This document shows positions 17,276-28,255 of a stretch of 46,427 nucleotides of DNA, in pieces. Source of the stretch: Kiloniellales bacterium (GTDB lineage Bacteria; Pseudomonadota; Alphaproteobacteria; Kiloniellales; JAKSBE01). The notes under the pieces are model-generated. The model saw nothing but the letters and a program-made list of their open reading frames with translations, did no database searches and was not told the origin of the DNA. A program made the position numbers and the translations under genes. The stretch spans positions 1-46,427 of the forward strand of contig JASJBF010000011.1 of assembly GCA_030066685.1 (NCBI GenBank), in the 5' to 3' direction. Each line of letters begins with the position of its first letter. Within the stretch, counting starts at the first letter, position 1.

Positions 17276-18379
17276 ATGCGCACATGCTTCGCGTTCGTCG
17301 CATCGCTCTTGACCCTCGCGATTGCGGAGGGATCGGCCCAAGCGAAGACCGAGCTGACCGGCGACGTCATCGACGGCAAGCCGGTGATCTCCAAGCTCGA
17401 CGTGGCCAGCCTGGAGGGCGGCAAGCTTCACAAGTTTTTCTTTTCCCCCGGCGACACCAACATCGGGCACGGCTACTACGTCCCGATCATGGTCGCCAAG
17501 GGACCGAACGACGGCATCCGCCTGCTGCTGAATGCCTCGGTACACGGCGACGAGCTCAACGGCATCGCCGTGATCGAGCGGATCTTCGCGAAGCTGGATC
17601 CGGAGTCCTTGACCGGCGCGGTCGTCGCGATACCCGGCGTCAACCCCTCCGGTATGCTCCACGACAGCCGGTACTATCGCGCCAGCACCGACGGTGGCGC
17701 GACAGAGGACCTCAACCGGCTGGCGCCCGGCAAAGAGGGCTCCAGCAACCCGGCCGAGCGTTACAACGACAAGCTCTGGTCGCAGATCTACGACGGCAAC
17801 GTCGACTACGCGATCGACATGCATACCCAGTCGCGCGGCACGGAGTATCCGCTCTTCGTCTTCGCCGACTTTCGCAATCCCAAGATCCGGCGCATGGCCG
17901 AACTGCTGCAGCCGGACATGATCAAGATCGACAAGGGGCAGGAGGGCACCTTCGAGACCACCTTTGTCGAATCCGGGGTTCCCGCCGTCACCTACGAGAT
18001 CGGCAGCCCGAAGAAGTACCAGTGGGACTACATCGAACACGCCCAGAAGGGCATCCGCAACGTGATGGTCGACCTCGGCATGCTGCAGGGCGAGATCGAA
18101 GACCTGGGAATCGAGACCTTCGTCGGCAACGAGTACAGCACCGTGCGCGCAGACGTCGGCGGCTTCACCGAGGTGCTGGTCGAGCTCAAGGAGGAGGTCA
18201 GCAAGGGTCAGAGCGTGGCCCTTCAGCGCAACGCCTTCGGCGAGCTCAGGGCGGAATACGAAGCGCCCTTCGACGGCCGCGTGCTCTCGCTGGCGACCGA
18301 TCCGGTCCGCGAACCGGGTCTGACCGTGGTGCGGGTCCTGCGCTTGAACGGCGAGGAGAGCTGCCGCTACGGCTGCTGA
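17276..18379 (+). CDS. Secreted succinylglutamate desuccinylase/aspartoacylase-type zinc hydrolase (M14), second copy
   Basis: The product is 367 residues from ATG 17276, with AGGGAGAA upstream; in-frame sequence before it is unlikely to be translated. A signal peptide (MRTCFAFVASLLTLAIAEGS, cut near AQA) precedes the mature domain. Zinc ligands H90, E93 and H183 and the probable catalytic E241 fall at exactly the same residue numbers as in the paralogue at 1618-2733. The two proteins look roughly 70% identical by eye, including TGDVIDGKPVI and VGGFTEVLVELK. Unlike the first copy it has no regulator beside it. The substrate is unknown. Confidence 0.87.
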   Translation: MRTCFAFVASLLTLAIAEGSAQAKTELTGDVIDGKPVISKLDVASLEGGKLHKFFFSPGDTNIGHGYYVPIMVAKGPNDGIRLLLNASVHGDELNGIAVIERIFAKLDPESLTGAVVAIPGVNPSGMLHDSRYYRASTDGGATEDLNRLAPGKEGSSNPAERYNDKLWSQIYDGNVDYAIDMHTQSRGTEYPLFVFADFRNPKIRRMAELLQPDMIKIDKGQEGTFETTFVESGVPAVTYEIGSPKKYQWDYIEHAQKGIRNVMVDLGMLQGEIEDLGIETFVGNEYSTVRADVGGFTEVLVELKEEVSKGQSVALQRNAFGELRAEYEAPFDGRVLSLATDPVREPGLTVVRVLRLNGEESCRYGC

Positions 18380-18455
18380 GCCGGCGCCCCGATGGCCTCC
18401 GCCGACCGCAAGGACGGCCGGGACGAGGCGGACCCGTGTGCACCGGAGCCGCGGC

Positions 18456-19328
18456 TCAACCGCCCCGGTACTCGCCGCTGCTGCGGAAGGGGTGGGCGGC
18501 GTAGACGCCGAGGATCTTGACCTCGCGGGAGAAGAAGCTCAGCTCCTCGAGGGCCAGGCGGACCAGGCGGTCCTCGGGATGGCCTTCGATGTCGGCGTAG
18601 AACTGCGCCACCGTGAAGTTGGCGTCGACGATGTAGCTTTCCAGCTTGGTGATGTTGATGCCGTTGGTCGCGAAGCCGCCCAGGGCCTTGTAGAGCGCCG
18701 CCGGCACCGAGCGCACCCGGAACACGAAGGAGGTGATCACCGGGCCCTGGTCGGACTCGGGATGCACCGGATCCTTGGCCATCAGCAGGAAGCGCGTGGT
18801 GTTGTGCTCGGTGTCCTGAACGTCTTCGGCCAGGCTGTCGAGGCCGTAGATCTCGCCGGCCAGGGCGGAGGCGATGGCGGCCCGGCTGGGGTCGCCCGCC
18901 GCCGCGACCTCTTCGGCCGCGCCCGCGGTGTCGGCACGAACCACGGGCTTGTAGCCATGGCGGCGGATGAAGTCCCGGCATTGCGAAAGGGCCTGGACGT
19001 GGCTCTGCACCGTCCGAATTCCCTCCAGCTGGGCGCCCTTGGGCGCCAGGAGGTGATGATCGACCCGCTGGAAGTGCTCGCCGATAATGTGCAGGCCGGA
19101 CTCGGGCAGCAGGTGGTGGATGTCGGCGACCCGGCCGGCGCTGGAGTTCTCGATCGGGATCATCGCCAGGCGCGCCCGGCCGTCGGAGACCGCGGCGAAG
19201 GTGTCCTCGAAGTCCGGACAAGGCAGGGTCGTGAGATCCGGAAAGACCGCCCGGCAGGCCATGTCCGAATAGGCGCCGGCGACGCCCTGGAAGGCGATGA
19301 AGGGCTCGGGCTGAGGGGGTTCGGCCAT
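18456..19328 (-). CDS. pheA: Prephenate dehydratase
   Basis: The product is 290 residues, the usual length of a monofunctional enzyme. The catalytic domain starts IAFQGVAGAYSDMAC and includes MIPIENSSAGRVADIHHLL and the NTTRFLLM signature. A C-terminal ACT domain begins near SFVFRVRSVPAALYKALGGF and has NITKLESYI, the region that binds phenylalanine for feedback inhibition in the family. It converts prephenate to phenylpyruvate. It lies 42 bp downstream of kdsB on the same strand, a pairing seen in other alphaproteobacteria. Confidence 0.96.
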   Translation of the reverse strand: MAEPPQPEPFIAFQGVAGAYSDMACRAVFPDLTTLPCPDFEDTFAAVSDGRARLAMIPIENSSAGRVADIHHLLPESGLHIIGEHFQRVDHHLLAPKGAQLEGIRTVQSHVQALSQCRDFIRRHGYKPVVRADTAGAAEEVAAAGDPSRAAIASALAGEIYGLDSLAEDVQDTEHNTTRFLLMAKDPVHPESDQGPVITSFVFRVRSVPAALYKALGGFATNGINITKLESYIVDANFTVAQFYADIEGHPEDRLVRLALEELSFFSREVKILGVYAAHPFRSSGEYRGG

Positions 19329-19370
19329 GACGGGTCCTGCGGAGAAAGCCTTCTGGGCGGCTATTGGGGG

Positions 19371-20108
19371 CTATCCGGCCGAAGGTGCCATGAGCTCGCG
19401 GATCCGGGCCAGATCAACGGGAGTATCGACACCGAGCGGATCGCTGTCAATCAAGGCCAGGTCGATCCTGAGGCCGTCGTCCATGGCCCGCATCTGCTCC
19501 AGCTTGCGCTCCAGCTCGCGGGCCGAGGGCGGCAGGGCGACGAAGCGGGCCAGGGCCTCGCGGCGGTAGGCGTAGATGCCGACGTGGTGATAGGCGGGGC
19601 CGCCGTGCCCCTCGGGCAGCTTGCGCAGGAAATCCTGCGCCTGCGCGATCCGTCCGCCCCCGAAGTCGCCCAGGGCTTTGACCACATGGGGATCGTCGCG
19701 TTCGGCCGGGTCTTCGATCAGGACCGCCGCGGTCCCGATGTCGACCGCAGAGTCCTCCAGGGGCACCAGCACCGCGCGCAGAACCGCAGGGTCGAGGTTC
19801 GGCAGATCGCCCTGCAGGTTGACGACCACGTCGTGACGGCCCTCGGGGTCGACGAGCTGGACCGCCTCCCAGATCCGGTCGGAGCCGCTGGGATGATCGG
19901 GGCGGGTCAGCACCGCCCGGCCGCCCGCCGCCTCGACGGCGTCGGCGATCGCCTGCTCGGCGCAGGCCACCAGCACCGGGCCGACGTCGGCCTCCATGGC
20001 GCGAAGCCAGACCTGCACGATCATCGGCCGGCCGTGAATGTCGGCCAGCGGCTTGTCGGGCAGGCGCGTGGATGCCAGGCGCGCCGGAATGACGACGAGA
20101 GGAGTCAT
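19371..20108 (-). CDS. kdsB: 3-deoxy-manno-octulosonate cytidylyltransferase
   Basis: The product is 245 residues from ATG 20108; a longer frame to 20258 would add a tail absent from the family. The N-terminus is VVIPARLASTRLPDKPLADI, followed by LTRPDHPSGSDRIWEA, VVNLQGDLPNLDP and HHVGIYAYRREAL. It activates Kdo as CMP-Kdo for lipopolysaccharide core synthesis. In most relatives the sixth motif reads QGDEP; here it is QGDLP, a small deviation. Confidence 0.95.
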   Translation of the reverse strand: MTPLVVIPARLASTRLPDKPLADIHGRPMIVQVWLRAMEADVGPVLVACAEQAIADAVEAAGGRAVLTRPDHPSGSDRIWEAVQLVDPEGRHDVVVNLQGDLPNLDPAVLRAVLVPLEDSAVDIGTAAVLIEDPAERDDPHVVKALGDFGGGRIAQAQDFLRKLPEGHGGPAYHHVGIYAYRREALARFVALPPSARELERKLEQMRAMDDGLRIDLALIDSDPLGVDTPVDLARIRELMAPSAG

Positions 20109-20272
20109 GTGAAAGGCGGGGCCGTGCTGTCTCGACTTCGCCGCAGAATAGGGTTGCCGGGCGCGCCGGAAAAGCGCTTTCGCCCAGGCCACGCAGTATT
20201 GAACGGGCCCCGGTCCGCCGGTATGGTCACGCCGCCGAAAATCAAAGAACCAGTGCATTCCAGGGGACGGGT

Positions 20273-21439
20273 ATGGACTCCCTCGAACTGAACAAGATCG
20301 TCGCAGCCATCCTGGCCGCCGGTGTCATCGCCATGACGGCCGGCTTCTTCGCCGGCTTCGTCGTGCCGGTGGCGGAAGCGCCGGAAGAGCGAGCCTATGT
20401 CATCGCGACGCCCGGCGAGGACGAAGCCGTGGCCGATGCGGAACCAGCCGAGGCGGTCGAGGAGTCGGTCATGGTGCTGCTCGCCTCGGTCGATCCGGTG
20501 GCCGGCGAGAAGGTCTCCAAGAAGTGCACGGCCTGCCACAGCTTCGACGAGGGCGGCGCCAACCGGGTCGGGCCCAACCTCTGGGACATCGTCGGCCGTC
20601 AGATCGCCGCGGTGGAGGGCTACGGCTATTCCGATGCGCTGTCCGGCATGTCGGGCGAGATCTGGAGCTACGAGAGCCTGGACGCCTTCCTGGCCGCCCC
20701 CAAGACCTGGGCGCCGGGGACCAAGATGGCCTATGCCGGCCTGAAGAAGGTCGAAGACCGGGCCGAGCTGATCGCCTACCTGCGGAGCCTGAGCAACGAC
20801 CCGCAGCCGCTGCCGGAGCCCGCGCCGGCGGAGGAGCCGGCCGCCGAGTCGGCCAGCGAGGGCACCGGCGAGATGGCGGCCGAAACGAGCGGCGAGATCG
20901 CCGCGGAGACGGAGCCGGACCCTGCCGAGGCCGCGGCGGAGATCGCCGAAGCGGCTGAGGGCGAGGCCGCCGGCGAAGCGACCGCCGCAGTGGCGGCAGC
21001 CGCGGCCGCCGAGACCCAGCAGGTGGCCGCCGAGGCCACCGAGACCCAGGAAGCGGCCGCGCCCGCGTCGGACGCCGCAGCCGGCCTCGGCGCGATGATC
21101 GCCGCCGCGGATCCCGCCGCCGGCCAGAAGGTCGCGCGCAAGTGCAAGGCCTGCCACACCTTCGACAGCGGCGGCAAGAACCGGGTCGGGCCGGCGCTCT
21201 ACGGCGTTCTCGGCCGGGGGATCGCCGGCGTCGAGGGCTACAGCTATTCCTCGGCCTTCGAGGGCAAGGCGGGCGAGACCTGGAACTACGACAACATGGC
21301 GGCCTTCCTGGCCAAGCCCAAGGAGTGGGCGCCGGGGACCAAGATGGCCTTCGCCGGCCTGCGCAAGGAAGAGGACATCGCGGCCATGCTGGCCTACCTG
21401 CGCCAGCAGCACGACAGCCCGCCCGCCCTGCCGGAATAG
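20273..21439 (+). CDS. Membrane-anchored cytochrome c with two tandem haem domains
   Basis: The product is 388 residues. An uncleaved N-terminal helix (IVAAILAAGVIAMTAGFFAG) resembles that of CycM-type cytochromes. Two class I cytochrome c domains follow: haem motif CTACH at residues 85-89 with ligand M152, and CKACH at 291-295 with M358. Each ends WAPGTKMA(Y/F)AGL. The domains are joined by about 100 residues rich in Ala, Glu and Pro (residues ~180-280), likely disordered. The usual CycM protein has one domain, so this appears to be an internal duplication. It probably carries electrons between respiratory complexes in the periplasm. It is divergent from kdsB. Confidence 0.92.
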   Translation: MDSLELNKIVAAILAAGVIAMTAGFFAGFVVPVAEAPEERAYVIATPGEDEAVADAEPAEAVEESVMVLLASVDPVAGEKVSKKCTACHSFDEGGANRVGPNLWDIVGRQIAAVEGYGYSDALSGMSGEIWSYESLDAFLAAPKTWAPGTKMAYAGLKKVEDRAELIAYLRSLSNDPQPLPEPAPAEEPAAESASEGTGEMAAETSGEIAAETEPDPAEAAAEIAEAAEGEAAGEATAAVAAAAAAETQQVAAEATETQEAAAPASDAAAGLGAMIAAADPAAGQKVARKCKACHTFDSGGKNRVGPALYGVLGRGIAGVEGYSYSSAFEGKAGETWNYDNMAAFLAKPKEWAPGTKMAFAGLRKEEDIAAMLAYLRQQHDSPPALPE

Positions 21440-21450
21440 GCGCCGCGGCC

Positions 21451-22257
21451 GTGCCGGCGGACGGCAGCGTAGACCGGCTGGAGGGCTATCTCGCGCTGGC
21501 CGAGCGCCTGGCGGAGCAAGCCCGGGCCGTCACCCGGCGCTGGTTCGCCGCCCCGCCGCCGGTCGAGGACAAGGCCGACGCCTCGCCTGTGACCGCCGCC
21601 GACCGGGAGGCCGAGGCGCTGATGCGGGCGGGGATCGCCGCGGCCCATCCCGAGCACGGCATCCTCGGCGAAGAATACGGCCAGGAGCGGGGCGACGCCG
21701 AGTTCGTCTGGGTCCTGGACCCGATCGACGGCACCAAGCGCTTCATCACCGGCCAGCCCTGGTTCGGCACCTTGATCAGTCTCACCCGGCAGGGCCGGCC
21801 GATCCTCGGTGTGATCGATCTCCCGATGCTCGATCAGCGCTGGACCGGCGCCCTGGGGCGACCGACCTTGCTGCGCCAGGGCGACAGCGTCGGCGAGGCC
21901 CGGACCCGGCCCTGCGCCGGGCCGGGCGCGGCGATTCTCGGCGCGACCTCGCCGGAAATGTTCCATGGCCAGGACGCCGCGGCCTACCGGCGCCTGCGCC
22001 AGGCGGTGAAGTTCCCGGTCTTCGGCGGCGAGTGCCTGTCCTACGGCCTGCTGGCGAGCGGCCGCATCGACCTGGTGCTGGAGGCCGACCTCGGGGTCTA
22101 CGACTACCTGGCCCAGGTGCCGGTCATCGAGGGCGCCGGCGGCAAGATCACCGATTGGCGGGGCCGGCCGCTGACCCTCGGCTCCGACGGCCGGGTGCTC
22201 GCCGCCGGCGATCCGCGCCTCCACGCGGCCGCCCTGGCGCTGCTCGCCGGCGATTAA
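21451..22257 (+). CDS. hisN: Histidinol-phosphatase, inositol monophosphatase family
   Basis: The product is about 268 residues from GTG 21451, 11 bp after the cytochrome stop. Metal-site motifs of the IMPase fold are in place: SPVTAADREAE, ILGEEYG, and WVLDPIDGTKRFITGQPWFG. The later SYGLLASGRIDLVLEADLGVYDYLA matches the region before the last metal aspartate. The GTKRF-ITG form favours HisN (histidine synthesis) over true inositol monophosphatase, but this is a family-level inference. Confidence 0.85.
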   Translation: MPADGSVDRLEGYLALAERLAEQARAVTRRWFAAPPPVEDKADASPVTAADREAEALMRAGIAAAHPEHGILGEEYGQERGDAEFVWVLDPIDGTKRFITGQPWFGTLISLTRQGRPILGVIDLPMLDQRWTGALGRPTLLRQGDSVGEARTRPCAGPGAAILGATSPEMFHGQDAAAYRRLRQAVKFPVFGGECLSYGLLASGRIDLVLEADLGVYDYLAQVPVIEGAGGKITDWRGRPLTLGSDGRVLAAGDPRLHAAALALLAGD

Positions 22258-22272
22258 CTTTTCGTCAACCCT

Positions 22273-24363
22273 ATGGCCGGAGCCTTGCTTCACCGGAAAA
22301 AACACTCTAACTGCCTAGGCGTGCGCAAGACCAAGCCACCTCGAAGAGCGCTGTTGCGCCCGACCGGCGCCGCCCTGGCCCTGCTGCTCGCCCTGGCCGC
22401 ACAGCCCGCGGACGCGGAGACCGAAAGCGCCGGCGGCGCGGAGGCCGGCCAGAAGATCCACCGCGCCCACGCCATCGCCATGCACGGCGAGCCCAAGTAC
22501 GGCCCGGACTTCACCCACTTCGACTACGTCAACCCGGATGCACCCAAGGGCGGGACGCTGCGGGTCGGCACGCGCGGCACCTTCGATTCCTTCAATCCCT
22601 GGATTGCCAGGGGCACGCCGATCTCGCCGGGCGGCGACACGCTCCTGACCAAGAGTGCCGACGAAGCCTTCACCGAATACTGCCTGATCTGCGAGTCCGT
22701 GGAGTGGCCCGAAGATCGCTCCTGGGTGACCTTTCACCTGCGTCCCGAGGCCCGCTGGCACGACGGACAGCCGATCACGCCCGAGGACGTGATCTTCTCC
22801 CTCGATATCCTCAAGGCGAAGGGCCGGCCGATCTACAGGTTCTATTACGGCTCGATCGAGCGGGCCGAGAAGGTCGGGCCACGATCCGTCAAGTTCCATT
22901 TCGCCGAGGAGCAGAACCGGGAACTGCCGCTGATCGCCGGCCAGCTGCCGATCCTGGCCAAGCACCACTGGGAAGCGCGCGACTTCGAAAAGACGACGCT
23001 CGAGCCGCCGGTCACGAGCGGTCCCTACAAGGTCACCGACTGGGAACCTGGCCGCTACGTCGTCTACGAACGGGTCGATGACTATTGGGGCAAGGACCTG
23101 CCGGTCAATCGCGGCCGGCACAACTTCGACCGCCGCCGGACCAACTTCTATCGCGACGAGACGGTGATCCGGCAGGCGCTGAAGGCCGGCCAGCTGGACT
23201 ATCGAGACGAGAACACGGCCAAGTCCTGGGCCAAGGACTACGAGGTTCCGGCCGTCGCTCGCGGCCTCCTAAAGATGGTGGCGTTCAAGCACGGCCGTCC
23301 GACCGGCATGCAGGCCTTCGTCTTCAATACGCGCCGCCCGGTCTTCAAGGACCGCAAGGTCCGGGAGGCGCTGGGCTATGCCTTCGATTTCGAGTGGACC
23401 AATCCGACGCTCTTCTTCGGCCAGTACACGCGCAACTACAGCTATTTCGGGAATTCCGAGCTGGCCTCGACCGGGCTGCCGCAGGGCCGCGAGCTCGAGA
23501 TCCTAGAGCCCTACCGCGGCAAGGTCCCTGACAAGGTCTTCACGGAGGCGTTCCTGGTCCCCAAGACCGACGGGCGCGGCTGGCCACGGGAGAACCTGCT
23601 GAAGGCCGCAACACTGTTGGAAGAGGCGGGCTGGAAGGTCGACTCAAAGGGTGTCTTGCGCAATGCGGAAAGTGGCAAGCCCTTCGTGTTCGAGATGCTC
23701 CTGGTCAGCCCCGCGTTTCAGCGCATCGCCCTGCCCATGGCACGCAACATGAAGCGGCTCGGCATAGAGATGAAGGTGCGCCTGGTCGATTCCTCGCAAT
23801 ACATCAACCGGCTCAGAGCCAAGGACTACGACATGCTGTCGTCCGGTTGGGGCCAGAGCAGTTCTCCCGGTAACGAGCAACGCAACTACTGGTCGACCGC
23901 ATCCGCCGATGCTGCGGGTTCGCGCAACTTTCCGGGGATCAAGGATCCAGTCATCGACGACCTGATCGAGCTTCTAATCCAGGCGCCAAGCCGCGAAGAG
24001 CTGATCTTCAGGACCCGAGCTCTGGACCGTGTCCTGCTTTGGGGTTTCTACATCATCCCGGCATGGCATCTGCAGGTCGATCGAATCCTTTATTGGGACA
24101 AGTTCTCCTACCCGGAGACGCCGCCGTCGGACGGCACATCGACCGACTTCTGGTGGTTCGATGAAGACAAGGCCGCCGCCCTCGGGGCGCAGATGCCGGG
24201 CACCCGACAGGGCAATGGGATCGCGGGCCAAGCGAGCCAGGGATTTGACGGGCGCAAGCTCTTCGGCCTTTCCTTCTTCATCGTCCTGATCGTCGCCGCC
24301 TGGTTCGCCTTCCGGGTTGGCAGCCGCCGACGGGACGAGGGGATTGCGGTGATCGAGTCATGA
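22273..24363 (+). CDS. YejA-like ABC transporter substrate-binding protein with C-terminal membrane helix
   Basis: The product is 696 residues from ATG 22273; GTG 22321 is an alternative start. A signal sequence (ALLRPTGAALALLLALAAQP) precedes a type II peptide-binding domain: HAIAMHGEPKYGPDFTHFDY, GTLRVGTRGTFDSFNPW, WHDGQPITPEDVIFSLDIL, VREALGYAFDFEWTN. These match the YejA branch, which takes up microcin C and peptides. Near the C-terminus LFGLSFFIVLIVAAWFAFRV (about residues 658-677) is a membrane helix followed by GSRRRDEG. Such an anchor is not usual for YejA. The stop overlaps the permease start by four bases. Confidence 0.9.
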   Translation: MAGALLHRKKHSNCLGVRKTKPPRRALLRPTGAALALLLALAAQPADAETESAGGAEAGQKIHRAHAIAMHGEPKYGPDFTHFDYVNPDAPKGGTLRVGTRGTFDSFNPWIARGTPISPGGDTLLTKSADEAFTEYCLICESVEWPEDRSWVTFHLRPEARWHDGQPITPEDVIFSLDILKAKGRPIYRFYYGSIERAEKVGPRSVKFHFAEEQNRELPLIAGQLPILAKHHWEARDFEKTTLEPPVTSGPYKVTDWEPGRYVVYERVDDYWGKDLPVNRGRHNFDRRRTNFYRDETVIRQALKAGQLDYRDENTAKSWAKDYEVPAVARGLLKMVAFKHGRPTGMQAFVFNTRRPVFKDRKVREALGYAFDFEWTNPTLFFGQYTRNYSYFGNSELASTGLPQGRELEILEPYRGKVPDKVFTEAFLVPKTDGRGWPRENLLKAATLLEEAGWKVDSKGVLRNAESGKPFVFEMLLVSPAFQRIALPMARNMKRLGIEMKVRLVDSSQYINRLRAKDYDMLSSGWGQSSSPGNEQRNYWSTASADAAGSRNFPGIKDPVIDDLIELLIQAPSREELIFRTRALDRVLLWGFYIIPAWHLQVDRILYWDKFSYPETPPSDGTSTDFWWFDEDKAAALGAQMPGTRQGNGIAGQASQGFDGRKLFGLSFFIVLIVAAWFAFRVGSRRRDEGIAVIES

Positions 24364-25481
24364 CGGCCTACATCATCCGCCGGCTCTTCCTGCTGATCCC
24401 GACCTTGTTCGTGATCATGCTGATCAACTTCGTCGTCCTGCAGTTCCTGCCGGGCGGGCCGGTGGAGCAGATCATCGCCGAGATCACCGGCGAAGGCAGC
24501 GAGATCACGGAGCGCGTCACACGCGGCGGCCAAGGCGAGCTCTCGACCCAGACCTCGGGCCCGCAGGCCGGCGCGGGACAATCCGAAGGGCCGCGCGGGG
24601 CATATCGTGGGGCCCAGGGGCTGGATCCGGAATACATTGCCGAACTGGAGAAGCAGTTCGGTCTGGACAAGCCCTGGTACCAGCGCTTCTGGATCATGCT
24701 CGCCAACTACGCCGTCTTCGACTTCGGCGACTCCTTCTTTCGCGACCAGCCCGTGGTCGACCTCATCGTCGAAAAGATGCCCGTCTCCATTTCTCTCGGC
24801 GTTTGGTCCACCATAATCATCTATCTGATCTCCATCCCCCTGGGAGTCGCCAAGGCGGTACGCGACGGCACGGACTTCGACGTCTGGACATCGGGCGCGG
24901 TCATCATCGCCTATGCGATCCCGGGATTCCTCTTCGCCGTCCTGCTTCTGGTGGTCTTGGCCGGCGGTGTCTACCTGGATTGGTTCCCGCTTTCCGGCCT
25001 TACGTCGGAGGGCTGGGAGGATCTGTCCGTCATCGAGAAGGTGCTCGACTATCTCTGGCACCTGGCTTTGCCCGTCCTGGCCATATCCTTGAGCGGCTTT
25101 GCCGGACTCACGATGCTGACCAAGAACTCCTTCCTCGATCAGATCGGCATGCAATACGTCGCGACCGCGCGGGCCAAGGGCCTCGCCGAGCGCCGCGTGC
25201 TCTTCGGCCACGTCTTCCGCAACGCCATGCTGATCGTGATTTCCGGTTTCCCGGCCCTGCTGATCGGCATGCTCTTCACCGGCTCGTTTCTGATCGAAGT
25301 CATCTTCTCGCTCGACGGCCTGGGCCTGCTCGGCTTCGAAGCCATCTTCAATCGCGACTACCCCATCGTCCTGGGCACCTTGTATGCCTTCACCCTCTTC
25401 GGCCTGCTGCTGGGCATCATCACCGATCTGACCTACACCCTGATCGATCCCCGCATCGATTTCGAGACGCGGGAGACCTGA
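24360..25481 (+). CDS. YejB-like ABC transporter permease
   Basis: The product is 373 residues. It starts with a membrane helix (LFLLIPTLFVIMLINFVVLQ), then FLPGGPVEQII and a long hydrophilic insert typical of YejB (residues ~40-95, ending YIAELEKQFGLDKPWYQRF). Five further helices follow. The EAA loop is MQYVATARAKGLAERRVLFG, which contacts the ATPase. It is one half of the membrane channel of the peptide importer and begins in the last codons of the binding-protein gene. Confidence 0.93.
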   Translation: MTAYIIRRLFLLIPTLFVIMLINFVVLQFLPGGPVEQIIAEITGEGSEITERVTRGGQGELSTQTSGPQAGAGQSEGPRGAYRGAQGLDPEYIAELEKQFGLDKPWYQRFWIMLANYAVFDFGDSFFRDQPVVDLIVEKMPVSISLGVWSTIIIYLISIPLGVAKAVRDGTDFDVWTSGAVIIAYAIPGFLFAVLLLVVLAGGVYLDWFPLSGLTSEGWEDLSVIEKVLDYLWHLALPVLAISLSGFAGLTMLTKNSFLDQIGMQYVATARAKGLAERRVLFGHVFRNAMLIVISGFPALLIGMLFTGSFLIEVIFSLDGLGLLGFEAIFNRDYPIVLGTLYAFTLFGLLLGIITDLTYTLIDPRIDFETRET

Positions 25482-25484
25482 GCC

Positions 25485-26605
25485 GTGGCCGATCGCCTCT
25501 TCGGCAAGACACTGACGCCGATCAACCAGCGCCGCCTGGCCAATTTCAAGGCCAATCGCCGGGGCTATTGGTCCTTCTGGATCTTCCTCGTGGTCTTCGG
25601 TCTGTCGCTCTTCGCCGAGGTCATCGCCAACGACAAGCCTTTCCTGGTGGTGTTCGACGGCGGGATCTATTCGCCGATCCTGCGTTTCTATCCGGAAACC
25701 GAATTCGGCGGCACCTTGCGTTCGGAAGCCGACTACACGGACCCCGAGGTGCAACGGATGATCGATGACAAGGGTTGGATGCTCTGGCCGCTGATCCGCT
25801 TCAACCATCGCACCGTGGCCTGGGATCTCTCCGATCCCGCCCCGACCCCGCCCGATTCCAAGCACTGGCTCGGTACCGACGATCAGGCCCGGGACGTCGT
25901 CGCGCGCCTGATCTATGGCTTCCGGATCTCGGTGCTCTTCGGTTTCGCCTTGACCATCGTCTCCGCGATCATCGGAGTCAGCGCGGGCGCCATTCAAGGG
26001 TACTACGGCGGCTGGATCGATCTTCTGGCCCAGCGCTTTATCGAGATCTGGTCGTCGGTCCCGCAGCTCTACATCATCATCATCATTGCCTCGGTCATCG
26101 AACCGAACTTCTGGTGGCTGCTGATCGTGCTGTTGTTGTTCTCCTGGATCGGCTTCGTCGGCGTGGTGCGGGCCGAGTTCCTCAAGACCCGCAACTTCGA
26201 CTACGTCCGCGCCAGCCGGGCGCTCGGCGCCACCAATACGCGGATCATCTTTCACCACGTTCTGCCCAACGCCATGGTCGCGACCCTCACCTTCATGCCT
26301 TTCACCTTGGCCGGGTCCGTGACCATCCTGACCTCCCTCGATTTCATCGGAGTCGGCCTGCCGCCCGGTTCGGCCTCGCTGGGCGACCTCTTGGCGCAGG
26401 GCAAGGCGAACCTGCAGGCGCCCTGGCTCGGGCTGACGGGCTTCTTCGTCATCGGCAGCATGCTGACCCTGCTGATCTTCATCGGCGAGGCGGTGCGCGA
26501 CGCCTTCGATCCGCGCAAGCTCTTCGCCGCACCGCCGGCGGCGGAGAGCACGCCCGACGTGCGGCCGAGCACCACGCCGGAGCGCGCGCCGCAGGGGGCC
26601 GAGTG

Positions 26606-26606
<1 letters not shown>
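25485..26606 (+). CDS. YejE-like ABC transporter permease
   Basis: The product is 373 residues from GTG 25485, three bases after the yejB-like stop. NFKANRRGYWSFWIFLVVFG is the first helix region of YejE, and a long periplasmic segment includes LGTDDQARDVVARLIYGFRI. The EAA loop reads FDYVRASRALGATNTRIIF. The C-terminal tail is proline-rich. It forms the channel with the YejB-like subunit. Its TGA overlaps the next ATG (TGATG). Confidence 0.93.
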
Positions 26607-28251
<1,645 letters not shown>

Positions 28252-28255
<4 letters not shown>

